Positions 1-6,347 of a DNA stretch of 12,376 nt are shown one piece after another. Location: positions 1 through 12,376 of the forward strand of contig BDIU01000024.1 of assembly GCA_002118135.1 (NCBI GenBank), given 5' to 3'. The translations under genes were made by a program, and so were the position numbers. This stretch comes from Trebouxia sp. TZW2008 (Eukaryota > Chlorophyta > Trebouxiophyceae > Trebouxiales > Trebouxiaceae). A model generated the notes under the pieces. The model ran no database searches and was not told the origin of the DNA. It saw nothing but the letters and a program-made list of their open reading frames with translations. Numbering within the stretch: position 1 is the stretch's first letter; every line of letters begins with the position of its first letter.

Positions 1-1
1 A

Positions 2-520
2 GCTGCAGATGCTTATGTGGGGCCTCCCTCTGAGGGCCAGACCTTCACCAGTGGCCTGATATCTCCAACACTCTATGACAGCAGTGGCAGTGTCAGCTCA
101 ATCCCATTGGCTTGGTCAGAATGGAGCTATGGGTCCCTTACAATTGCAGACAGGGTCAAGCAGATCAAGGCTGACCCTACTCTGGTGCTTGGTAGACGCA
201 ACTCCAATCTGCACAAGAAGAAGAGGCACTTGCCTCAGCTCATTGAGTCTCTGATTCAGCTAGGAGCAACTGAAGCCATGGCAGTCAACCTCCTAGTCCA
301 GATTGCAGAGAGCATGTCACTCACTTTGGACCAGATGAGAGAAGGGGCAAGACTGCTTGCCAGTCACACAGCAAAACAAAACCACCACACAATCACTGCT
401 GAAACCACTGTGACTTTGGGCAAATACAAACAAGCTGTACACTGGGCCTGCCAACAGGTCACAAGCAGATTCAGGTCAAGCTGCAGGATCAGTGTAGCTG
501 AGGCACACCTGATAAGCTGA
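2..520 (+). CDS. Unrecognised ORF, 5'-truncated by window edge
   Basis: The frame is open from base 2 to a TGA at 518-520, giving at least 172 residues; there is no need for a start inside the window because the frame runs off the left edge. The product is soluble-looking. A Ser/Gly/Thr-rich N-terminal part is followed by a basic patch (RRNSNLHKKKRH, encoded near 195-230) that could bind nucleic acid or act as a nuclear signal. A largely helical segment (HLPQLIESLIQLGATEAM onward) comes next. I do not recognise a family. The absence of introns and near absence of CpG match the next ORFs on the right, so I group it with the putative inserted element. The stop codon lies inside a short hairpin. 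Confidence 0.55.
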   Translation, partial: AADAYVGPPSEGQTFTSGLISPTLYDSSGSVSSIPLAWSEWSYGSLTIADRVKQIKADPTLVLGRRNSNLHKKKRHLPQLIESLIQLGATEAMAVNLLVQIAESMSLTLDQMREGARLLASHTAKQNHHTITAETTVTLGKYKQAVHWACQQVTSRFRSSCRISVAEAHLIS

Positions 521-534
521 GTTACGATCAGCTT
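514..534 (+). repeat. Hairpin at the stop codon of the first ORF
   Basis: AAGCTGA (514-520) pairs with TCAGCTT (528-534) around a 7-nt loop, and the left arm contains the TGA stop. Seven-base arms are common by chance in a window of this size. Its interest comes from the position and from similar hairpins after later ORFs. Confidence 0.35.
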
Positions 535-838
535 GCCAGTAGTTACTAGGCTCTTTTGACTTGCCTTGTGAAGGTCCTTGTGGCAGCTGCTTTCCATTGA
601 ATGCTGCTCTACAACACAAGCAGCACATTCATTGACAGACATATACAATGGAAGAAGTTATTTTGCAGTTTGTGTGAAGGTCAGACACATGTAATATAAC
701 CAAGCCAGGTTCCTTGATAGAGTGTGCCGCTGCATGTGCATAAAGCAAACATTTTGCCAAGCTTTCAAGGTGTTTCCTTTAGCAAGCAATTAAAATTTGC
801 TGTGTGTCTGGCTGATGACCTGATGCTGCAAACCAGCA
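535..838. other. Intergenic stretch, no gene seen
   Basis: All frames are broken by several stops, and the minus-strand ORF overlapping it lacks convincing protein character. The stretch is AT-rich towards 780-800 and CpG-poor. I see no RNA gene or clear promoter motif. It presumably carries the 3' end of the first ORF and the 5' control region of the next one. Confidence 0.4.
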
Positions 839-1351
839 ATGGCAAGCACTCATGTCTGCTGCAGCCAATTGTCACTTACCTCTGCAGTGTACGAAATTGA
901 TCAGCTTTGGGCTGCATGTACATTCAGTGCTATGCACACTCTACTTACAGGGGAAATGAGCACTCCAAGTACAGAGATAGCTGATCTTATCAAGCAGTAT
1001 GTCAGACAACAAGAGACTTGTTATACAACATGTTTCAGATCAACTGGAGAGAAAGGGTACCACAGTGTGGAGTCAGGAGCAAGGTATCACTTCATCATAG
1101 GTCTTGTCATAGATTTCGATGACAAGACAGTGCAGATGCAGATCACAAAAGGTCACCACTACCAGGCTCTGGCACCATTGCATCAGTACATACTGAATTC
1201 CTTAGGGTTTGAGCAGGACAGAGGTCCTGTGTTCAGTTATGAAGACACTGATGCTATAATTCTTCACTCAAATCTGGCAGCAGCTGTGATTGACATCCTG
1301 CTGAGTCTGCAAAAGGCCATGTCTGCTACTAAGCTCAGGCACACATGGTAA
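839..1351 (+). CDS. Unrecognised 170-aa ORF of the left element
   Basis: The ORF starts at ATG 839 (an in-frame TGA lies at 821-823) and ends at TAA 1349-1351. The 170-residue product looks like a folded globular protein, with alternating helices and beta-like segments (for example GARYHFIIGLVIDFDDKTVQM) and no transmembrane segment or signal peptide. The N-terminal part has Cys and Gln residues near a helix (IDQLWAACTFSAMHTLL) that loosely recalls the active-site helix of papain-fold cysteine peptidases. The match is too weak to assign a function. The same frame stays open after the TAA to another TAA at 1697-1699, but that extension is rich in Cys, Trp and His and does not look convincingly coding. 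A strong hairpin starts 48 nt after the stop. Confidence 0.5.
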   Translation: MASTHVCCSQLSLTSAVYEIDQLWAACTFSAMHTLLTGEMSTPSTEIADLIKQYVRQQETCYTTCFRSTGEKGYHSVESGARYHFIIGLVIDFDDKTVQMQITKGHHYQALAPLHQYILNSLGFEQDRGPVFSYEDTDAIILHSNLAAAVIDILLSLQKAMSATKLRHTW

Positions 1352-1398
1352 CCAGCTCACATGTCACCAAGCAAACTTGTCACAGGAGTAAGGGAGAG

Positions 1399-1429
1399 CA
1401 AACATGAAAGACACCTTCTTTCATGTTTG
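1399..1429. repeat. Perfect 12-bp hairpin after the 170-aa ORF
   Basis: CAAACATGAAAG (1399-1410) is followed by a 7-nt loop and its exact reverse complement (1418-1429). It lies between the plus-strand stop at 1351 and the converging minus-strand gene ending at 1659. A perfect 12-bp arm with so short a loop is unlikely by chance in 12 kb. It could mark transcript ends, as palindromes do in Mimivirus and its virophages, but that role here is inference. Confidence 0.65.
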
Positions 1430-1658
1430 TTTCATGCTAATGTGCAAGCTACTTCTTTATTGTGGGAGGCAACATGCCACTTCTGGTTCCATGATGAGCA
1501 AATGTCAGTCAACCATTGTCAGGGCTCAAGGAAATATATTTTGTTTATGCTTGTCTGCTCTGAAAAGCTATGTCCCCTCATCATTGGCTGTGCATCAAAT
1601 TGGCAGGCCATATCAGTTGGTTGGGTTTGGTACAGGCAGTTTGGCCAAAGTGAAATAC
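1430..1658. other. Convergent intergenic region
   Basis: This space lies between a plus-strand ORF and a minus-strand gene that converge on it. Two overlapping plus-strand frames are open here (1361-1699 and 1404-1724). Their compositions (many Cys, Trp and His, no recognisable segments) and their disagreement with each other make neither persuasive. A 10-bp palindrome TTTGGCCAAA occurs at about 1639-1648. Confidence 0.35.
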
Positions 1659-2238
1659 CTAGTGCAGTCCAAGAGCAACGTCAATCAAGCTCTGGATAAG
1701 TTGACCCTTTGTGGCTGTCACTGAGGGTGTCACTCCAGTGTAGTGTTGCACCAGACCTACCAGCTCACCTCTACTAAGCTTCTGGAACCTCCATAGCTTG
1801 GCAGTCTTCAAGATTTCATGGCTCATGAAGTCCTGGACCCCCAGGCTGCCAGCTGAGCTGGATGTAGAAGGCCCAGAAAGGTTTGAGCTGCTGACTTCTG
1901 GGCTACCAGCTCTGCCTGCAGCACCACTGGCACTCTTTGTCAAACTGCTGTTGTTACTCAAGGCAGGTGTGCTAGCACGTCTCTGATACTTCTTGGTGAT
2001 CTTCACAAAGGTGGGTGGATTGGCAATGACCTTTTGTTGTGTTGAGATCAAGCCTGAGGCAAGAGCTTGTTTCATGCAGTCCTCAGTTACATCAATAGAT
2101 CTAGGAAAGTGCTGATGCAAGTAGAGACACACCTCCTGTGCCAGCTGAATGATTACAGCTTCCTTGACTGCTTTATCATCCACTGTGACTGATGGGTAAG
2201 ATGTCCAAGGCCTGTTCAAGAGCTGACATGTTCTCCAT
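1659..2238 (-). pseudogene. SAP-like domain protein gene with an apparent +1 frameshift
   Basis: The minus-strand gene runs from ATG 2238-2236 (or the second ATG 2229-2227) to TAG at 1659-1661. The frame from the ATGs is open for only 20 codons and stops at a TGA. The downstream frame, open for 186 codons, has no ATG at its beginning. One surplus C in the CCC run (plus-strand GGG at 2194-2196) would explain the break. Visible in the product: an N-terminal helical region (DDKAVKEAVIIQLAQEVCLY), a basic stretch (KITKKYQRR), a long Ser/Ala/Gly-rich linker, and a C-terminal region with SAP-like features (SRGELVGLVQHY, then TKGQLIQSLID). SAP domains bind AT-rich DNA, so a DNA-binding role is a reasonable guess. 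The gene is divergent from the ORF at 2450 and shares an upstream region containing tandem repeats. A sequencing or assembly error at the homopolymer could also explain the break. Confidence 0.55.
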
Positions 2239-2254
2239 GTTTGCTGTCTGAAAA

Positions 2255-2325
2255 CACAAGGCTCTGGAAGTCACAAGGCTGTAAAAAGCCACAAGGCTCT
2301 AAAAAGCCACTAGGCTCTAAGAAGC
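2255..2325. repeat. Four tandem 18-bp repeats between divergent genes
   Basis: Four units start with CACAAGGCT or CACTAGGCT: 2255-2271 (17 bp), 2272-2289, 2290-2307 and 2308-2325 (18 bp each). The clearest unit is CACAAGGCTCTAAAAAGC. With the next base, units 2 to 4 can form GGCT/AGCC mini-hairpins. The array sits just upstream of the minus-strand gene (start 2238) and 50 to 190 bp upstream of the plus-strand ORF at 2378/2450, so it may be a shared control element or an origin-like iteron set. The role is inference. Confidence 0.8.
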
Positions 2326-2449
2326 CAACCTTGCAAACTCAAAGTATGAGCCGAGGGCTGCTTATCCTGGACAAGTGATGCACTGCAAAATTGTTATCGA
2401 TTTTGGGAAAGGCTGTTTGGCTCAAAATTCCTTGCTGAGATACCTCTCA

Positions 2450-2842
2450 ATGAACTCAGCTGAACAGGAGGCATTTGAGCAGTTGCAGCAAGCTGCTGAC
2501 AAGTCTGATGCACAGGATCAGTTGTCTGGCTGGGTGATGAGAACTGGCAGGCAAGGAGTGTACTACCTGCATGAGAAGAGCTCTCTCTCATTCCAAACCC
2601 TAGGGGCTGCCAGAGTAGCAGTGCATGCCTTGAAGCACCATGTTCTTGACAGTGTCATAGGCACAGGTCATGAGAATGGTGAGGATGATGATGATGAGGA
2701 TGGGGACAGAACTGAGACCCTCAGTCTTCGCTGCTGTCTTGATGGGGTGATTGGCCAGCTGCACAAACAAGTGAAAGCTTTAGAGTCATACCAAGGGCAA
2801 CCTCAGGGGTCTGACAATGCCAGTTGGGTGGTCCAAACCTAG
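2450..2842 (+). CDS. Unrecognised acidic ORF, first segment of a TAG-interrupted chain
   Basis: I chose ATG 2450 because protein-like sequence begins there; the frame also extends up to ATG 2378. The segment ends at TAG 2840-2842 after 130 residues. It contains Gln/Glu-rich helices, a mixed segment (GWVMRTGRQGVYYLHEKSSL), an acidic run of seven Asp/Glu around 2683-2703, and a further helix (CLDGVIGQLHKQVKALESYQ). The next segment continues in the same frame after only nine bases. This is either a small gene packed against the next or the N-terminal third of a protein broken by a nonsense codon. No family recognised. Confidence 0.5.
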   Translation: MNSAEQEAFEQLQQAADKSDAQDQLSGWVMRTGRQGVYYLHEKSSLSFQTLGAARVAVHALKHHVLDSVIGTGHENGEDDDDEDGDRTETLSLRCCLDGVIGQLHKQVKALESYQGQPQGSDNASWVVQT

Positions 2843-2851
2843 ATTATAGAC

Positions 2852-3298
2852 ATGTATGATGTTTGTGCATATGTGCATGTGGACAAAGCAAAACTGAAAC
2901 TGACACAGGAAGACACCCTGTTGCAGAGATCAACCAAGCTACGTTGTCAACTCGTGCTGGCCACTTGTGCAGTCTTTGCCCAAAAGCTTTTGCACAGATC
3001 CAGCTACACATCAGGATACAGACAACACTGCATGTATACTCTGTTGCAAGAGCTCAGACACAATGGTGCTCAGTCACCTGCTCTGGCTATGCTTGTTGAG
3101 CCTTTGCTGCCAAGAGCTTGGAGAAAAGAGCTTGACAGACAGAAGGCTCTGAAAGATGATGTTGACACTGATTTGTATGCAGTGAATATTGCTGAACATG
3201 ACATAGCACAAGCCCCTGAAGAGGAAGGCTCACCTGTAGGGGATGACTTTGTGATCCTTGAAGGCCCTCAGATGGCAAAGCTGTCCCTCAAGATGTAG
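2852..3298 (+). CDS. Unrecognised helical ORF, second segment of the same frame
   Basis: The segment starts at ATG 2852, nine bases after the preceding TAG and in the same frame, and ends at TAG 3296-3298 (148 residues). It is predicted helical and Leu/Ala/Gln-rich (RCQLVLATCAVFAQKLLHR), with a Lys/Arg-rich stretch (RAWRKELDRQKALKDD) and an acidic C-terminal region (APEEEGSPVGDDF). It lacks Cys/His metal motifs and membrane segments. Because the frame remains open for a further 89 codons after the TAG, this is probably the middle part of one protein of about 370 residues interrupted twice. Separate translation from the ATG at 2852 cannot be excluded. Confidence 0.45.
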   Translation: MYDVCAYVHVDKAKLKLTQEDTLLQRSTKLRCQLVLATCAVFAQKLLHRSSYTSGYRQHCMYTLLQELRHNGAQSPALAMLVEPLLPRAWRKELDRQKALKDDVDTDLYAVNIAEHDIAQAPEEEGSPVGDDFVILEGPQMAKLSLKM

Positions 3299-3568
3299 CA
3301 AATTTCTGATGCTCTGGATCTTGTTCCTGTCAGCAAAAGAGACTGTGTAGAGCAAGCTGTAGCAAATGCCATAGGTCAGGGCCTAGACAGGTTGATGGAA
3401 TGCTTGCAAGCCTTTCAAAGCAAATATACCAACAGCAAATATCATCAGGCCTGGCTTTGTGCATTGAAGCAAGCTATCTCAGGAGATAACTCAGCTGAGG
3501 CAGACCCTGAGGAGCATCTGCTACATGAATCTACAATTTATGCACAAGGGGCCATTGCAGCAGGCTGA
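3299..3568 (+). pseudogene. In-frame continuation after the second TAG
   Basis: Directly after TAG 3296-3298 the same frame stays open to TGA 3566-3568. The encoded segment is protein-like (ending AEADPEEHLLHESTIYAQ and a short Ala/Gly tail) and Gln/Ala/Leu-rich like the two segments before it. There is no ATG near its beginning. This supports one original long gene from about 2450 to 3568, now read with two TAG interruptions. A 9-bp-arm hairpin starts 47 nt after the TGA. Confidence 0.45.
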
Positions 3569-3614
3569 AGCAAATGCAAGCTTGATTTTGATGAGAAAGC
3601 ATGAGTCATAAACA

Positions 3615-3642
3615 GCAAATTTGAACATAATTACAAATTTGC
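3615..3642. repeat. 9-bp-arm hairpin downstream of the chain's TGA
   Basis: GCAAATTTG (3615-3623) and its reverse complement (3634-3642) flank a 10-nt loop. The core CAAATTTG is itself palindromic. It begins 47 nt after the TGA at 3568, nearly the same spacing as the 12-bp hairpin after the 170-aa ORF (48 nt). Confidence 0.5.
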
Positions 3643-3808
3643 ACCTGTGTAAAGTCAAACAGCAACAGTCAAAAATTGGCAACAAGGTGACATTGTGATG
3701 AACTTTTGGTAATTTCAAACTGGAAGTGTGCTTGTGTACAATCTCACTGATGGACTATGATGTTTGCATTTATTGATTGCATGGCAATTTGTGCAAACTG
3801 ACAATATG
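3643..3808. other. AT-rich spacer upstream of the recombinase
   Basis: No coding frame is convincing here. The stretch is AT-rich with several short GCAAATTT/CAAATTTG words and almost no CpG. It probably holds the 3' end of the preceding gene and the 5' control sequence of the recombinase gene. Confidence 0.35.
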
Positions 3809-3858
3809 CAAATTTGGTGTTGTTAGGATCCAGCTGGGATCCCAACAAAAACAAATTT
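3809..3858. repeat. Large imperfect palindrome just upstream of the recombinase
   Basis: TTGTTAGGATCC (3820-3831) pairs with GGATCCCAACAA (3837-3848) around a 5-nt loop, with 11 of 12 pairs matched. After 3-nt internal loops the stem continues with AAATTTG on the left and CAAATTT on the right. The structure ends about 22 nt before the recombinase ATG at 3881. It could be a transcript-end signal, a recombination site next to the recombinase, or an operator-like site. Confidence 0.7.
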
Positions 3859-3880
3859 CAGACATGCAGCTAGGGGTTGC

Positions 3881-4984
3881 ATGGCAAGCATTGACAATGT
3901 AGATCCAATGATACAAGCTATCTTGAGAGCTGATCACCTGAGTAAGGAGACACGCATAGGCTAATCCAAAAGGCTGGCCCTCATTGCTGCAGCAGCAAAA
4001 AACAAAGCACTCCAACCAGTGCTGACTATGCATCCACAAAAGGTGCTGAGCTGGATCTTCAGGAACTACTCAGAAGTTGGGACCCAAAGAACAATGATTG
4101 TAGCCATCCTTGCTGCATACAAGCTGCTGAACCTGAAGGCAACAAAGCAAGCTAGCTATGCAATGCACCTGGACCATCATGAAAGACTGGATGCACACTT
4201 GAGAGATAGGGCAAAAGACAATGTACCCACTGAGAGGCAAAGAGCAGGCTTTGTGAGCTATGTAGAGCTTCAGAAGGTCAGAAAAAAGCTTACCTTTGGA
4301 AGCAAAGAAAGGCTGCTGCTGTCATTCTATGGTGGGTGCATCCCTCCTCTTAGGAATGATCTCCATGCTTGTGCCATACAGCTGTTGAAGTGTGATGATG
4401 ATGAGGCTGTTCAACAAGCGTTGCTGCACTAGGTGACACCAAATGAGATACTGCTTCCAACTGACAGAAACTCAGCAGGAGTGTTGATCCTGAGAGAGTT
4501 CAAGACCCAAGATAGAAAGCATCCAGTGTTGTACACCCGATCTTTGGGTTCTGAGCTCACAAAGGAGCTCAGAGCTAGTCTAGAGAAAGATCCCAGAACC
4601 TTTCTGTTCACAGAAAGCAATACTTCAAAGCCATACACGCACAGTGCATTCGCCATGTACGCAAGACGTACCTTGCAAAAGCTTTTCGGAAAGCCGTGTA
4701 CGCTGACTTTGCTGAGACACAGCGATATCAGTCACATGCTCGCCTACGGTCAGCTGACCATCGGAGATCGAGAGCAAATAGCTGCTGAGATGTGTCATTC
4801 GCCTGCGACGCAAGCACAGTATCAATGGATCGAGCCGAGACAAAGCAAGACAGGCTCCTCGGAAAGGTTTTTGTACAGAGCAGAGGGAGCCATGAAGCAT
4901 CAGAAAAGGACATCGCGCGACACACTCACAAAGGCTGTCGGGGGTTCTTGCTTCTGCTGCATACGAGAAATCAACAAAGCTTAA
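3881..4984 (+). pseudogene. Virophage/PLV-type tyrosine recombinase (integrase), interrupted by TAA and TAG
   Basis: Tyrosine recombinases cut and rejoin DNA through a covalent phosphotyrosine link, so this would integrate or excise the element. Counting from ATG 3881 through the interruptions, the product has an N-terminal helical core-binding domain (about 1-110) and a catalytic domain (about 120-320). Visible catalytic positions are Arg158 in IPPLRND, Lys208 in REFKTQD, Arg279 in TLLRHSDIS, His306 in MCHSP and Tyr314 in QAQYQW. The usual first His of HxxR is Thr276. The IPPxRND and LRHSxIS wording resembles integrases of polinton-like viruses and virophages. TAA at 3962 and TAG at 4430 interrupt the frame; from flanking residues both sit where this family often has Tyr, which is my inference from memory. 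The frame ends at TAA 4982-4984, about 50 residues beyond the usual family end. The 5' half has almost no CpG, the 3' half has many. Confidence 0.8.
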
Positions 4985-5226
4985 TTGATCGGTACCGCTG
5001 CTCTGCTGTAGACAGCGCGTCGCAGGCTGCATCACAAAATTTCGCGCCGGATGCATCGATACACGTCTTTCGCTTTGGAAAGAAAACGACTGACGTCCGC
5101 TTAATGCTCATTTTGCTCGACAACAGATGAACCAGTCAACAAAGCACGTCTGTGTCAGAAGTTCAACGACACACGGTCAGCGTTTGCTGTTTTCAGCGGT
5201 TTTCATCGATGTCAATGAACACGCCC
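4985..5226. other. CpG-rich stretch after the recombinase, no gene seen
   Basis: Base composition here is CpG-rich. Several short frames overlap, none with protein-like composition or a good start. A weak hairpin (TCTTTC/GAAAGA) lies near 5068-5085. The element's right end may lie here, but I see no terminal repeat or target duplication. Confidence 0.35.
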
Positions 5227-5271
5227 CCAATGTAGGGCCAATATGCCCAATGATCCCGAAAGCGCCCCAAT
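5227..5271. promoter_or_regulatory. Cluster of four CCAAT boxes (left cluster)
   Basis: CCAAT occurs at 5227, 5238, 5247 and 5267, with spacings of 11, 9 and 20 bp, all on the same strand and each preceded by extra C or G. CCAAT is the core bound by NF-Y type factors in eukaryotes. The roughly helical spacing and the CpG-rich surroundings suggest a control region, but no adjacent transcript start is proven. Confidence 0.45.
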
Positions 5272-5280
5272 GTTTGATTG

Positions 5281-5335
5281 ACTCTCGGGCATGCTGTCCA
5301 GTTCGCAGGTCGTACGTTCGGATGCGATTCTCGGC
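5281..5335 (+). other. Possible degenerate tRNA-like fragment
   Basis: CGTTCGGATGC near 5316-5326 matches most of the RNA polymerase III B-box consensus (GGTTCGANTCC), and the bases before it resemble a tRNA anticodon-arm to T-arm stretch (CAGTTCGCAGGTCGTACG). The minus-strand conceptual peptide (RIRTYDLRTGQ) is of the kind obtained by translating antisense tRNA sequence. The T-stem pairs poorly and I find no convincing A box, so at best this is a tRNA pseudogene or tRNA-derived SINE remnant. Confidence 0.2.
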
Positions 5336-5410
5336 TGCATGCACGAGCCGGCAATGCCATGCGGATGCTGTTTGATGCACGTCATGGCGTTGCTACAGGG
5401 TATTTCATCC

Positions 5411-5548
5411 GTTAACAATTGTAAGTGTGAAATGTTGACTACTTGCAAATTTTGAAAAGTGTCAACAAGCTATGCAAATTCTGAAATTTTCTGCGGACCA
5501 GTTTTCTGAGGATTCAGCTGTCAACATTTCACACTTACAATTGTTAAC
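5411..5548. mobile_element. 138-bp foldback element (MITE), copy 1
   Basis: Perfect 29-bp terminal inverted repeats occupy 5411-5439 and 5520-5548, each ending in GTTAAC at the outside. The inside holds a smaller hairpin-capable core with TGCGGACC at 5492-5499. There is no coding capacity and I see no target-site duplication beyond the palindromic GTTAAC ends. A diverged second copy of near-identical length is at 8340-8475. The perfect arms suggest recent origin, arm gene conversion, or selection for the folded form. Confidence 0.85.
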
Positions 5549-5650
5549 AAGCGCAATTCAGCAATCGGAGAGACGTTTTAAGGCGTGGCTTTCATACCAG
5601 CATGATCATGAATAAAATTGAGCAAAATTTATGAAGGGCGGTTCGGATGC

Positions 5651-5686
5651 CCAATGAGGGCCAATGTTCCTGCCAATGTTCCCAAT
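5651..5686. promoter_or_regulatory. Cluster of four CCAAT boxes upstream of the 153-aa ORF
   Basis: CCAATG occurs at 5651, 5661, 5673 and 5682, spaced 10, 12 and 9 bp on one strand. The cluster lies about 200-235 bp upstream of the ATG at 5886, a sensible distance for a promoter. Resemblance in pattern and flanking words (GCCCAATG, GGGCCAAT) to the cluster at 5227-5271 suggests duplication of one module, now separated by the foldback element. Confidence 0.5.
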
Positions 5687-5885
5687 GTTGTCCAAAGCCC
5701 CCTCATTGTTCTGCAACGAGCTCTCAGTGTTCGTTTTGTTCCAAAACAGCTGGCATGCGCATACAAGGCGATGAGTGACATGAGTCCAGCAACTTTGATC
5801 ACTTCCGAGCAGCGTTGCTTGACCAGCCGAGAATCAAGAAACTGACGCAAAACTGCAACCCTCGGTTAACTATCAAGCTTGAGGC

Positions 5886-6347
5886 ATGGCATCGATCTTT
5901 GCGCTGGGAAAACATGAACAAAGAGATTTCGTCAAAGTGCCCCGCACGGCGCGAGTAAAGATCTGTGAGATAGAATCCGCGCACTACGTGCAGGGCTACA
6001 TCATCGAGCAGTACTCTGTTATGGAAGATATTGGGTTATGCACCATGTTTTGCAGTACTAGTGACGAGCTAGAGGCGGAGGACTTCTCCGACGATGAAAG
6101 CGCCAATGACAACAGCTTGCCTGTGACTACTACATTGAGAGGCAACATCATCGTTACGTCTCATGTGCGCAGCGTGGTCGACGACAACAAGAATTTGCTT
6201 GACATCAAGAAGTTGCATAGCAGCGACTTCTTTGATGACTCAGTACACCTTTTCGAAAGACGCATTAGTATGGGCTCGCCTTGGCAACTTCCATGCAATC
6301 AGTTGTACTTGTTGCGCAAGGCGCGCGAACTCCAGAGCATGCTGTGA
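5886..6347 (+). CDS. Unrecognised 153-aa acidic ORF
   Basis: The ORF starts at ATG 5886 and ends at TGA 6345-6347. Codon and residue composition look natural: beta-like segments (ARVKICEIESAHYVQGYIIEQ), an acidic stretch (DELEAEDFSDDESANDN), a mixed middle (TTTLRGNIIVTSHVRSVV) and a C-terminal region with DIKKLHSSDFFDDSVHLFERR. There is no signal peptide, membrane segment or zinc motif, and I recognise no family. It is CpG-rich, unlike the left element, and lies downstream of a CCAAT cluster, consistent with an expressed host-type gene. It may also be one exon of a larger gene. Confidence 0.5.
   Translation: MASIFALGKHEQRDFVKVPRTARVKICEIESAHYVQGYIIEQYSVMEDIGLCTMFCSTSDELEAEDFSDDESANDNSLPVTTTLRGNIIVTSHVRSVVDDNKNLLDIKKLHSSDFFDDSVHLFERRISMGSPWQLPCNQLYLLRKARELQSML

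Larger units (their letters stand above)
1..4984. mobile_element. Putative decayed integrated virus-like element (virophage/PLV-like), partial
   Basis: A block of closely spaced intron-less ORFs on both strands ends with a tyrosine recombinase of the type seen in virophages and polinton-like viruses. Coding frames are mostly kept, but there are in-frame TAA/TAG codons at 2840, 3296, 3962 and 4430 and an apparent one-base insertion near 2194-2196. CpG is almost absent up to about 4,630 (about 16 by hand count), as expected for long-term cytosine methylation of an inserted element. Perfect hairpins follow several ORFs. The left end lies outside the window and no terminal repeats, capsid, protease or packaging ATPase are visible. 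The virus-like assignment therefore rests on the recombinase and gene layout and is inference; a Crypton-like or other recombinase transposon is the main alternative. Confidence 0.45.

Noticed and set aside
364..648. Minus-strand 94-codon ORF
   Set aside because: It is a shadow of the plus-strand ORF ending at 520 plus spacer, with Cys/Val-rich composition typical of antisense frames.
1361..1724. Open plus-strand frames 1361-1699 and 1404-1724
   Set aside because: They overlap in different frames, have Cys/Trp/His-heavy composition without recognisable segments, and run into the antisense gene; the first is only in frame with the upstream ORF through a TAA.
2255..2325. CRISPR-like array
   Set aside because: The 18-bp units abut with no unique spacers and the setting is eukaryotic; these are simple tandem repeats.
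2840..4432. Firm claim of TAR codon reassignment
   Set aside because: Only four interruptions in over 700 codons, a frameshift in a neighbouring gene, and ORFs in the window that end with TAA/TAG/TGA normally; decay explains this equally well, so it is kept only as an option.
5177..5380. Minus-strand ORF containing RIRTYDLRTGQ
   Set aside because: The peptide is a typical artefact of translating antisense tRNA-like sequence rather than a real protein.
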